This document shows, one piece after another, positions 56,796 through 64,000 of a stretch of DNA of 64,000 nt. The DNA lies in contig NZ_FMXM01000005.1 in assembly GCF_900103325.1 (NCBI RefSeq), positions 124,001 to 188,000 of the forward strand, written 5' to 3'. The notes beneath the pieces were generated by a model that searched no databases, was not told the DNA's origin, and saw only the letters and a program-made list of their open reading frames with translations. Within the stretch, counting starts at the first letter, position 1. Each line of letters starts with the position of its first letter. The stretch comes from Mesorhizobium qingshengii (GTDB taxonomy: Bacteria > Pseudomonadota > Alphaproteobacteria > Rhizobiales > Rhizobiaceae). Position numbers and translations under genes: made by a program.

Positions 56796-58100
56796 CTACT
56801 CCTGGCCCGCGACCTTGCGGCGGCGAGCTGGCTTGGCGGCAGGACCTTTTTTGATGGGGGCCGCTTCACGGTGCCCCATATCGCGCATCTCAAGCGCCTT
56901 CTCGCATTTGGCTATGTAGTCGCGCGACACAGGCAGCGTGTCATTCTTCTTGGCGATCTGGATCTGGAAGATGACCAGGTCCTGCCAGCGGAAGGCGGCT
57001 TCCGAGGCGGCCAGATAGAACTCCCACATCCGGCAGAAGCGCTCGTCATAGATTGCCTTGGCCTTGTCGCGATTGACGGCGAAGCGCTCGCCCCAGTGCT
57101 TCAGCGTGTCGGCATAGTGGAGCCTCAGGATTTCGATGTCGGTGACGACCAGGCCCGACTTCTCGATCGCCGGCATGACTTCGGAGAGCGAGGGGATGTA
57201 GCCGCCCGGGAAAATGTACTTGCGGATGAAGGCGCTGGTCGCCCACGGCACGCCGGAGCGTCCGATCGTGTGCAGGAGCATGACGCCATCGGGCTTGAGC
57301 AGTGTCGCGCTCTTGTCGAAGAAGGTGCGGAAATGATTGACGCCGACATGTTCGAACATGCCGACCGAAACGATGCGGTCGAAGCGTTCGTTGAGTTCGC
57401 GGTAGTCCTTGAGCTCGAAATGAACGCGGCTTTCCAGGCCTTGCGCGTGGGCGCGATCGGTGGCGACGCCATGCTGTTCGGTCGACAGCGTCACCCCTTG
57501 CACGTCGACGTCGAACGCCTTGGCGAGATAGAGGCCGAGTCCGCCCCAGCCGGAACCGATGTCGAGCACCGTCTGCCCGGCCTTCAGCCTGAGCTTGGCG
57601 GCGATGTGGCGTTTCTTGGCGGCCTGCGCCTCATCGAGCGTCATGTCCGGCTGTTCGAAATAGGCGCAGGAATACTGCATGTCCTCGTCGAGGAAGAGCC
57701 TGTAGAGGTCGCCCGACAGGTCGTAATGGCGCTGTACGTTGCGGCGCGAGCGCGATGCGGTGTTGATCTGCTGCAGGCGGCGGAAGGCGTGCCGAAGGCC
57801 CTCGATCGCCTTGGACCAGGTTGCGTCGATACCGCCGCTGCCCATGTTCTGGAAGGCGATGCGCATCACACCCAGCACGCCGCCTTCGAGAATGTCGAGT
57901 TCGCCGTCCATGTAGGATTCCGGAACAGCCAGCATCGGATCGAACGTGATGGCGCGCTCGGCATGCGCGGTCTTGATGTGCATGTGCACCGGCTCGCCGC
58001 TGCCGTCGCCGAAAACCACTGTCGAGCCCCTGGGGCCGGTTACCTTGAGATTGCCGGTGCGCACCAGGCGGTCGAGAACGCGCTTCAACAGAATATTCAT
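56796..58100 (-). CDS. cfa: Cyclopropane-fatty-acyl-phospholipid synthase family protein
   Basis: 434 residues from ATG 58100; a longer frame to 58148 begins MMQSRTACLTERG and lacks family support. Methylates unsaturated acyl chains of membrane lipids with SAM. SAM motif VLDIGSGWGGLGLYLAKAF (about residue 190); RHYDLSGDLYRLFLDEDMQYSCAYF; the active-site region FEHVGVNHFRTFF. A basic tail (KKGPAAKPARRRKVAGQE) ends it. Rhizobia often have two paralogues, so which one this is remains open. Confidence 0.92.
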   Translation of the reverse strand: MNILLKRVLDRLVRTGNLKVTGPRGSTVVFGDGSGEPVHMHIKTAHAERAITFDPMLAVPESYMDGELDILEGGVLGVMRIAFQNMGSGGIDATWSKAIEGLRHAFRRLQQINTASRSRRNVQRHYDLSGDLYRLFLDEDMQYSCAYFEQPDMTLDEAQAAKKRHIAAKLRLKAGQTVLDIGSGWGGLGLYLAKAFDVDVQGVTLSTEQHGVATDRAHAQGLESRVHFELKDYRELNERFDRIVSVGMFEHVGVNHFRTFFDKSATLLKPDGVMLLHTIGRSGVPWATSAFIRKYIFPGGYIPSLSEVMPAIEKSGLVVTDIEILRLHYADTLKHWGERFAVNRDKAKAIYDERFCRMWEFYLAASEAAFRWQDLVIFQIQIAKKNDTLPVSRDYIAKCEKALEMRDMGHREAAPIKKGPAAKPARRRKVAGQE

Positions 58101-58180
58101 GACCAAATGTCCCCTCTCGGTCAGACAGGCTGTCCTACTCTGCATCAATATATAGGGGTTCGAAAAGTTCCTTTTGGCAC

Positions 58181-58210
58181 AAAAATGCCCGGGCGAGGGG
58201 CCCGGGCATT
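58181..58210 (-). terminator. Intrinsic terminator of the rpsF-rpsR-rplI operon
   Basis: 10-bp perfect stem AATGCCCGGG (58184-58193) with CCCGGGCATT (58201-58210), loop of 7 nt. Read on the minus strand it is followed by a T-run (AAAAA at 58181-58185 on the plus strand). It lies 79 nt past the rplI stop, between rplI and cfa. Confidence 0.9.
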
Positions 58211-58288
58211 AGTCCAGAATGACTGGACGATCTGGATGTCGATGAAAGCGGTGTGCGTCCAGCCGGACGCGCACCACTTTTCACATAG

Positions 58289-58873
58289 TCAGGCGTTCTC
58301 TTCGCCGCCTTCGAACTCGGAATTCGGGTCGAAGAAGTTTTCCGGCCGGGCGTTGTCGTTGATGTCGTCGCCATAGATGGCTTCGGCGGTGGTCAGCGTC
58401 TCGCCCTTGGCCTGGCGTTCGGCTTCGTCGGCCGTGCGCGCGATGTTGAGCGTGATGGTGACCTCGACTTCCGGATGCAGGGCGATCGCCACATTGGTGA
58501 GACCGATGGTCTTGATCGGCTGGTTGAGCAGGATCTGGTTGCGGTTGACCGAAAAGCCTTCGGCCGTCAACAGATCGGCGATGTCGCGGGTCGAAACCGA
58601 GCCGTAGAGCTGGCCAGTTTCACCGGCCGAACGCACGGCGATGAAGCTCTTGCCGTCGAGCTTTTCGGCGACCTGGGCGGCTTCCGACTTGCGCTCGAGG
58701 TTGCGGGCTTCGAGCTGCGCGCGCTGGCCTTCGAACTTCTTTTTGTTGGCTTCGTTGGCGCGCAGCGCCTTGCCCTGCGGCAGCAGGAAGTTGCGGGCAA
58801 ATCCGTCCTTGACCTTGACGGTATCGCCCATCTGGCCGAGGCGGGAAACACGTTCGAGAAGAATGACTTCCAT
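58289..58873 (-). CDS. rplI: Ribosomal protein bL9
   Basis: 194 residues from ATG 58873 (Shine-Dalgarno AAAGGAAC). [20 protein letters not shown] is the universal bL9 N-terminus, with [13 protein letters not shown] following; the long connecting helix and C-terminal domain are present. The tail beyond about residue 150 is extended and acidic ([20 protein letters not shown]), as in other Rhizobiales. Last gene of the S6 operon. Confidence 0.95.
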   Translation of the reverse strand: MEVILLERVSRLGQMGDTVKVKDGFARNFLLPQGKALRANEANKKKFEGQRAQLEARNLERKSEAAQVAEKLDGKSFIAVRSAGETGQLYGSVSTRDIADLLTAEGFSVNRNQILLNQPIKTIGLTNVAIALHPEVEVTITLNIARTADEAERQAKGETLTTAEAIYGDDINDNARPENFFDPNSEFEGGEENA

Positions 58874-59085
58874 GGTTTTGTTCCTTTGGTTGAGCGCCAA
58901 CCGTCGGGATCGGCGCCGAATTGTCTCTGGAACAGGTCAGGAAGCTTGGACGCCCTGGCGCCGGTGTCGCTGTCCTGCCTGTCCGGGCAGTTAGAGGCTT
59001 GACCTCAACTCGGGATTTGAAACGACCCTGCGGCGCCCGTCGCCGTGGGAAAGGGAGCGGGCAGCAAGCCGCCCGCTCGAAAGTC

Positions 59086-59334
59086 TTAGCGGACCACGTA
59101 GGGCAGCAGGCCGAGGAAGCGGGCGCGCTTGATCGCCTTGGCGAGCTCGCGCTGCTTCTTCTGGCTGACGGCCGTGATGCGCGACGGCACGATCTTGCCA
59201 CGCTCGGAAATGTAGCGCTGCAAGAGACGCACGTCCTTGTAGTCGATCTTGGGCGCGTTGGCGCCAGAGAACGGGCAGGTCTTGCGGCGGCGGTGGAACG
59301 GGCGCCGGGTCGGGATCTGATTGATGTCGACCAT
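59086..59334 (-). CDS. rpsR: Ribosomal protein bS18
   Basis: 82 residues. [20 protein letters not shown] and [20 protein letters not shown] are the bS18 signature; a basic C-terminal half binds 16S rRNA with bS6. The ATG overlaps the rpsF stop by 1 nt (TAATG), coupling the two partner proteins. 212 nt without a gene separate it from rplI. Confidence 0.97.
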   Translation of the reverse strand: MVDINQIPTRRPFHRRRKTCPFSGANAPKIDYKDVRLLQRYISERGKIVPSRITAVSQKKQRELAKAIKRARFLGLLPYVVR

Positions 59335-59834
59335 TATTCTACACCCCCTTCAAAGCCTTCGCGCGGACGGCGCGGGCCACGGTCGGCGCCGGCGTCGCCA
59401 AACGAGCGCGGCGGACGATCGCCACGGTCGCCGCGATCACGGTCGCCGAACGAGCGCGGGCCACGATCGCCACGGTCGCGGTCGCCGAAGCCGCCGCGTT
59501 CCGAACGCTCTTCGCGCTTCTGCATCATCGCCGAGGGGCCTTCCTCATGCGCGTCGACCTTGATGGTCAGGAAACGCAGCACGTCCTCGGACAGGCCCAT
59601 CTGGCGCTCCATTTCGTTGAGCGCGGCCGGTGGGCAGGTAAGATCCATCAACGTGTAGTAAGCCTTCCGGTTCTTGTTGACCCGGTAGGTGAGGGACTTC
59701 AGTCCCCAGTTCTCGACCCGGCCGACGGACCCGCCATTCGCGGAGATGACGCCCTTGTACTGTTCGACAAGCGCATCGACCTGCTGCTGCGAGAGGTCCT
59801 GCCGGGCAAGAAACACATGTTCGTATAGAGCCAT
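59334..59834 (-). CDS. rpsF: Ribosomal protein bS6 with Arg/Gly/Asp-rich tail
   Basis: 166 residues. The first 100 are the ferredoxin-like S6 fold ([37 protein letters not shown]). The C-terminal 65 residues are a low-complexity repeat of [13 protein letters not shown] units, probably disordered and RNA-binding. In E. coli the S6 C-terminus is extended by RimK with glutamates; here the encoded tail ends GFEGGVE. First gene of the operon. Confidence 0.96.
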   Translation of the reverse strand: MALYEHVFLARQDLSQQQVDALVEQYKGVISANGGSVGRVENWGLKSLTYRVNKNRKAYYTLMDLTCPPAALNEMERQMGLSEDVLRFLTIKVDAHEEGPSAMMQKREERSERGGFGDRDRGDRGPRSFGDRDRGDRGDRPPRSFGDAGADRGPRRPREGFEGGVE

Positions 59835-60184
59835 GGTGTATCAGTGCCTTTCTTCGTTTCTCTCCCGGTTCCCGGCGGCAAAAGCCTCTGCAACTTCTCT
59901 GACCCGCCGATCCCGAAGGGGCGGGGAAGAAAGGAGCATGACGAGACGGTCGAGAGCGGAGACACGGGAGGCGGAAGCACTTCTGGCTTCACGCGAAGGC
60001 TTTCGAAAAAACCTCCGGCCCTCCGTTCAGCCCCCAGCTGGGACCGGCAGATTGCGGGCCTCTATACAGCAATCCGGCCGCAACGCAAGGGCAAGCGGCA
60101 CTCTCCTATGTCGCAGGAATGGAAAAATCGAGCGGCATCAAGGCAGGAGACTTTTGCAGTCCGCAACTGAAGGGCCAGATCGGC
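59835..60184. other. Intergenic region before rpsF
   Basis: About 350 nt between the phosphoglycerol transferase stop and the rpsF start, both on the minus strand. It should contain the rpsF operon promoter and leader. Short GC-rich inverted segments lie around 59865-59920, but I cannot assign an S6:S18 binding leader with confidence. Open frames across it (for example 59844-60170 on the plus strand) look non-coding. Confidence 0.4.
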
Positions 60185-62113
60185 TCAACTCGTGTGGGCG
60201 ACAACCTTGTCGACCGTTTCGGGGAAGAAGTCGGGCGCCGCACCGCGCTTGCCGAACATCATGTCGTACTGGATCAGTCGGAAATCGTTGATCGTCGGGT
60301 CGATCTCCTTTTGCCGCGACCAATCGGGTGTCGCCTCGCCGGTCGGGGTCAGCAGCAGGTTGCGGTCGACAACGCGGTAGCGCTCCCGCACCTCTCCTAG
60401 GAAACCCGTGTAGTAGGGGTGGGTGATGCCTGCGGCGGTGAGGATATGATATGGCAGGAATGCCGGGCTCACCGCGCCCAGATTCTCGACCGGACCGGAG
60501 CGGTTCGACCAGATGATGAGCGGTGTCTGGTGATGTTCAAGCGCGGCTTCCGGCGTCGGTTCCTTGCGTGGCGCGACATTGTCCTTGAGGAAGCCAGTCT
60601 CGACATAGACCGGTCCCAATGGCGGCAGGTGGTCGCCGAAGAAGGCGATGACGGTTGGCCGCTCGCGCTTCTTGGCCCATTCGATCAGGCGTTCAAGACC
60701 TCGATCCGCGTCGGCTGAGCCCTCGGCGTAAGACAGGAGCGACGCGCGCGCCCACTGGCTGATCGGTGCCTGCACCGTGTGCGTCGGGTTGGAATAGCGG
60801 TTGGGCTCATAGGGGCCGTGGTTCTGCAGGCTGACCGCGAAGAAGAACACCGGATCGTCGCTGGCGTCGGCCTCGCTGATGATCTCATCGGTCATCGCCG
60901 CGTCCGATGCCAGCGGCCCACGCTTTTCCATCGGCGGCAGCGTTTCTTCCGATTTGAAGTCGTTGAAGCCGAAATCAGCGTAGACCGTGCCACGATTCCA
61001 GAACCAGTTTGTGCCGGGATGGATGGCGCGCGCCCGGTAACCCTCGCTCTTCAGGAAGGTTGCCAGCGAAGGCGTCGGTGCGCGCACATATTGCTGATAG
61101 GGAATGCTGCCGGCCGGCAGGAACGCGTTGGAAAAGCCGGTCAGCGCCTCGAACTCGATGTTGGCCGTCATGCCGCCGAATTCGGGCGAGAACATCGAAC
61201 CCGAGCGCAGCGCCCGCACATTGGGGATCGGGTCGGGTGTGATGGTGACGCCGGGAAGCTTGGTCGGATCCCAAAAGGATTCGCTCATTACGACGATGAT
61301 GTCGGGCTTCTCGTCGGGTACCGAGGCGGTCACGTCGGACCTGCCGATCGCGGCGATTGCCTTGTCGGAATAGCCGGCCGGTGCCGAGACATGCGCCATC
61401 GGCACATTCAGCGCGAAGGCCAGTGCAAAGCCGTTGGAGGCATAGTTTTCCTTCTGGTCCCACATGATCGGGATGATCTGCAGCCGGTCGCGGGTCCACG
61501 AGAAGGTGGCATAGTCCATGATCGAAACGAAGAAGGCGAGCAGCGGCACGGCCAGCGTCAGCCGGGCAATGCGGCCCTTGTGGCTGAGCGACGGAACCTT
61601 GCGGCGCCACAGCCGCCAGCCATAGACGAGCAGCGACAGGCCGGCGACGATACCGACGACCATGGCGAGCGCGGTCATCGGCCGGTCACGCACGAGCAGC
61701 GGCAGCAGCGCGAAGATCTGGCGGGCATAGAGGAAATCGGTCGGATAGAGCGGATCGCCGAGATAGTGCGACTTCTGGTGGCCGACAAAGGCAAGGGACA
61801 GGGTCAGCGGCGCGACGATCATCAGGCTCTGGTGACTGCGGCCGAGCACGGCATCGAGGCCGATCAGGATCAGCGCAAACACGACAATGGTGGTCCAGCC
61901 GGGCTTGAGAGGCTGCAGGAAGAAGGAGACGGTGCCGGCAAAATCGCCGCGCACGATCAATTCTACGGCGAACACCAGCACGGCCGCGATCGCCAGGCTG
62001 ATCAGACCATAGCGCACAACCGGCCATGTCCGGCCCGGCAGATAGCCGGTGGACGGATCGTCTTCCAGGAACTGTGGCGCGGCCCTGCCGGCGCGTTTCG
62101 AACTCTTTGCCAC
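60185..62113 (-). CDS. LTA-synthase-like phosphoglycerol transferase (sulfatase fold)
   Basis: 642 residues. Basic N-terminus, four to five membrane helices to about residue 215, then a periplasmic alkaline-phosphatase-fold domain. Metal/nucleophile elements: DIIVVMSESFWDPTKL, FGGMTANIEFEALTGFS with the likely catalytic Thr, SLQNHGPY and IAFFGDHLPPLG. Relatives move sn-glycerol-1-phosphate from phosphatidylglycerol to periplasmic glucans (MdoB, CgmB) or to teichoic acid. In this genus modification of cyclic beta-glucan is the most natural role, but that is inference. Confidence 0.87.
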   Translation of the reverse strand: MAKSSKRAGRAAPQFLEDDPSTGYLPGRTWPVVRYGLISLAIAAVLVFAVELIVRGDFAGTVSFFLQPLKPGWTTIVVFALILIGLDAVLGRSHQSLMIVAPLTLSLAFVGHQKSHYLGDPLYPTDFLYARQIFALLPLLVRDRPMTALAMVVGIVAGLSLLVYGWRLWRRKVPSLSHKGRIARLTLAVPLLAFFVSIMDYATFSWTRDRLQIIPIMWDQKENYASNGFALAFALNVPMAHVSAPAGYSDKAIAAIGRSDVTASVPDEKPDIIVVMSESFWDPTKLPGVTITPDPIPNVRALRSGSMFSPEFGGMTANIEFEALTGFSNAFLPAGSIPYQQYVRAPTPSLATFLKSEGYRARAIHPGTNWFWNRGTVYADFGFNDFKSEETLPPMEKRGPLASDAAMTDEIISEADASDDPVFFFAVSLQNHGPYEPNRYSNPTHTVQAPISQWARASLLSYAEGSADADRGLERLIEWAKKRERPTVIAFFGDHLPPLGPVYVETGFLKDNVAPRKEPTPEAALEHHQTPLIIWSNRSGPVENLGAVSPAFLPYHILTAAGITHPYYTGFLGEVRERYRVVDRNLLLTPTGEATPDWSRQKEIDPTINDFRLIQYDMMFGKRGAAPDFFPETVDKVVAHTS

Positions 62114-62389
62114 TTTAACTTCCCCGCCGGCGACAAACTCGTCACTCGATTGTCATGGAATTGTCACGCAAAGCTAGCGCCTCTGGCGGAAATAAGAAGA
62201 GCCAGCAAACGATTCGTGAGCGGTTTTCATCAGGAGTGATCGCCAAAAAGCCTTTTGGAACAGGCACTCGACCGACGATGCTGCCGCCGGGCAGGGCCGA
62301 AGTGGGCTTGACTTGGCGGCCTGCCTTGCGTCACAGGCAAGAAAAACTCGTCTATCAGGCAAGCAAAACCAGCCTTTGGGAGCCCTCGC

Positions 62390-63331
62390 ATGGCCGTTGC
62401 ATTCACCTTTCCTGGACAAGGCAGCCAGGCTGTCGGCATGGGCAAGGATCTCGCCGACGCCTTTCCCGAGGCGCGCAGGGTCTTCCAGGAAGTTGACGAC
62501 GCGCTCGGCGAAAGCTTGTCCAGGCTGATCTGGGAAGGGCCGGAGGAAACCTTGACGCTGACCGCCAACGCGCAGCCGGCGCTGATGGCGGTGTCGCTGG
62601 CCGCCATCAGGGCGCTGGAATCGCGCGGCTTCTCGCTGAAGGATAGGGTCGCCTATGTCGCGGGCCATTCGCTGGGCGAGTATTCGGCGCTCGCGGCCGC
62701 CGGCTTCGTTTCGGTTGCCGATGCTGCGCGGCTGCTGCGCATCCGAGGCAACGCCATGCAGGCGGCCGTGCCGGCCGGCGAGGGCGCCATGGCGGCGATC
62801 ATCGGACTGGAACAGGCTGATGTCGAAGCCGCCTGCGCCGAGGCCGGCAAGAGCTCGGTGTGCCAGATCGCCAACGACAATGGCGGCGGCCAGCTGGTCA
62901 TTTCCGGCGCCAAGGCCGCGGTCGAACTTGCGGCAAGGCTGTGCACGGAAAAGGGTGCCAAGCGCGCGCTGATGCTGCAGGTGTCGGCGCCCTTCCATTC
63001 GGCGCTCATGGCGCCGGCCGCGGACGTGATGCGCGAAGCCCTGGCTGGCGTAGCGAAGAATGCGCCCGTCGTTCCGGTCGTCTCCAACGTGTCGGTGACA
63101 CCCTCCAGCGACCCCGACGAGATCGCCCGACGCCTCGTCGACCAAGTGACCGGCCGTGTGCGCTGGCGCGAGACTGTCGAATGGTTCGGCGCAAACGGCC
63201 TCGGCACGCTTTACGAAATCGGCGCCGGCAAGGTGCTTTCGGGATTGGCGCGGCGCATCAACCGCGACATCGCCACCGCATCGGTCGGAACCGCGGCTGA
63301 GGTCGAGGCGACATTGGCAGCGCTTGCCTAG
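62390..63331 (+). CDS. fabD: Malonyl-CoA:ACP transacylase
   Basis: 313 residues. MAVAFTFPGQGSQAVGMGKD is the family start. Catalytic Ser94 in AGHSLGEYSAL, Gln in FPGQGSQ and the catalytic His near 202 in SAPFHSALM. Loads malonate onto acyl carrier protein for fatty acid elongation. Followed 59 nt later by fabG on the same strand, the standard fab cluster order. The 276 nt before it are free of genes. Confidence 0.96.
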   Translation: MAVAFTFPGQGSQAVGMGKDLADAFPEARRVFQEVDDALGESLSRLIWEGPEETLTLTANAQPALMAVSLAAIRALESRGFSLKDRVAYVAGHSLGEYSALAAAGFVSVADAARLLRIRGNAMQAAVPAGEGAMAAIIGLEQADVEAACAEAGKSSVCQIANDNGGGQLVISGAKAAVELAARLCTEKGAKRALMLQVSAPFHSALMAPAADVMREALAGVAKNAPVVPVVSNVSVTPSSDPDEIARRLVDQVTGRVRWRETVEWFGANGLGTLYEIGAGKVLSGLARRINRDIATASVGTAAEVEATLAALA

Positions 63332-63390
63332 TTTGATGCGATTTGACCTCACCCGTGCGAGGGTGTTCTCTTCTCAATTAGGAGACAAAA

Positions 63391-64000
63391 ATGTTTGAAT
63401 TGAACGGCCGCAAGGCGCTCGTCACCGGCGCATCGGGGGGGATCGGCGAGGCGATCGCCAGGGTCCTGCATGCGCAAGGCGCCATCGTCGGCCTGCATGG
63501 CACGCGCGTCGAAAAACTGGAAGCGCTCGCCGCCGAGCTTGGCGACCGGGTCAAGCTGTTCCCGGCCAACCTGTCGAACCGCGACGAGGTCAAGGCGCTT
63601 GGCCAGAAGGCGGAGGCCGATCTCGAAGGCGTCGACATTCTGGTCAACAATGCCGGCATCACCAAGGACGGGCTGTTCGTGCGCATGTCGGATGCAGACT
63701 GGGATAGCGTGCTCGAGGTCAACCTGACTGCCGTGTTCAGGCTGACCCGTGAACTCACCCATCCGATGATGCGCCGCCGCCATGGCCGCATCATCAACAT
63801 CACCTCGGTGGTCGGCGTCACAGGCAATCCCGGACAGACAAACTATTGCGCCTCAAAGGCCGGCATGATCGGCTTTTCCAAATCACTGGCGCAGGAGATC
63901 GCCACCCGCAACATCACCGTCAACTGCGTCGCCCCGGGCTTCATCGAATCGGCGATGACCGACAAGCTCAACGACAAGCAGAAAGAGGCGATCATGGCGG
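63391..64000 (+). CDS. fabG: 3-oxoacyl-ACP reductase, 3' truncated by window edge
   Basis: 203 codons are visible and the frame is open to the window end. Shine-Dalgarno AGGAGA precedes ATG 63391. SDR motifs: TGASGGIGEAIA, VNNAGITKDGLF (a FabG phrase), catalytic Ser in INITSVVG and Tyr-x3-Lys in NYCASKAGMIGFSK, then VAPGFIESAMTDKL. Reduces beta-ketoacyl-ACP in fatty acid elongation; pairs with fabD upstream. Confidence 0.96.
   Translation, partial: MFELNGRKALVTGASGGIGEAIARVLHAQGAIVGLHGTRVEKLEALAAELGDRVKLFPANLSNRDEVKALGQKAEADLEGVDILVNNAGITKDGLFVRMSDADWDSVLEVNLTAVFRLTRELTHPMMRRRHGRIINITSVVGVTGNPGQTNYCASKAGMIGFSKSLAQEIATRNITVNCVAPGFIESAMTDKLNDKQKEAIMA

Noticed and set aside
59844..60170. 108-codon plus-strand frame in the rpsF leader region
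   Set aside because: No Shine-Dalgarno, biased composition and antisense to the leader of a ribosomal operon; no recognisable feature.

Overview
The window is high-GC chromosomal DNA of an alphaproteobacterium. It looks most like Mesorhizobium or a close relative in the Rhizobiales (Phyllobacteriaceae-like). Evidence for this: the (lepB)-rnc-era ... recO order, an Omp2/RopA-type porin, the rpsF-rpsR-rplI, dnaB-radA and cvpA-purF neighbourhoods, a psd-pssA pair, an Atm1-type exporter behind an ArsR regulator, and an MdoB/LTA-synthase-like phosphoglycerol transferase. The species assignment is an inference from protein style and synteny, since no database search was run. Both ends of the window cut genes: lepB at the left and fabG at the right. 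I found no tRNA, rRNA, CRISPR array, insertion sequence or prophage.

Layout. 1-5.3 kb: lepB (partial), rnc and era, then a decayed ModA-like binding-protein pseudogene, a porin with a strong terminator, and recO. 5.5-12.8 kb: a giant DUF2339 membrane protein, an ECF sigma/anti-sigma pair, then a tight cassette of a 25-residue ORF, a GNAT-peptidase C39 fusion, a RimK-type ATP-grasp ligase and a DUF3303 protein. 12.8-23.5 kb: LysR/desaturase divergent pair, PAS-GGDEF-EAL protein, HD hydrolase, YgfZ, dihydroorotase, several small secreted or unknown proteins, Nudix, SRAP/YedK and a 51-residue basic protein. 23.9-30.9 kb: a translationally coupled cysS-VOC-GFA-GFA-pip-cimA operon, followed by rarD and a GST. 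30.9-41.2 kb: ZntB/CorA-type channel, divergent LysR pair, LOG protein, LysM/Ig-like protein, arsR-atm1, a SoxR-box-like promoter before a small monooxygenase, an SMP-30 protein, psd and pssA. 41.2-49.8 kb: Aas-like protein, tautomerase, LysR, two EamA transporters, OsmC, a lectin-like secreted protein and an SDR. 49.9-59.8 kb: a long minus-strand run of core genes (purF, cvpA, radA, dnaB, rsm22-like, ynfA, cfa, rplI, rpsR, rpsF). 60.2-64 kb: phosphoglycerol transferase on the minus strand, then fabD and fabG on the plus strand.

Most of the window is core metabolism: translation, DNA repair and replication, purine and pyrimidine synthesis, phospholipid and fatty acid synthesis. The most unusual unit is at 9.8-12.8 kb. 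There, a very short Gly-rich ORF ends 5 nt before a gene that fuses an N-acetyltransferase to a papain-fold C39 peptidase. That gene in turn overlaps by 4 nt a RimK-type peptide ligase gene. Acyltransferase, peptidase and amidoligase acting together on a tiny genetically encoded peptide would be the logic of a peptide-modification system. That functional reading is inference.

Other points of interest are two copies of a double-hairpin intergenic repeat, several near-perfect palindromes placed where LysR or MerR regulators would bind, a C-rich/G-rich hairpin next to a terminator that may be a small RNA, and three very small candidate genes that standard gene callers could miss.
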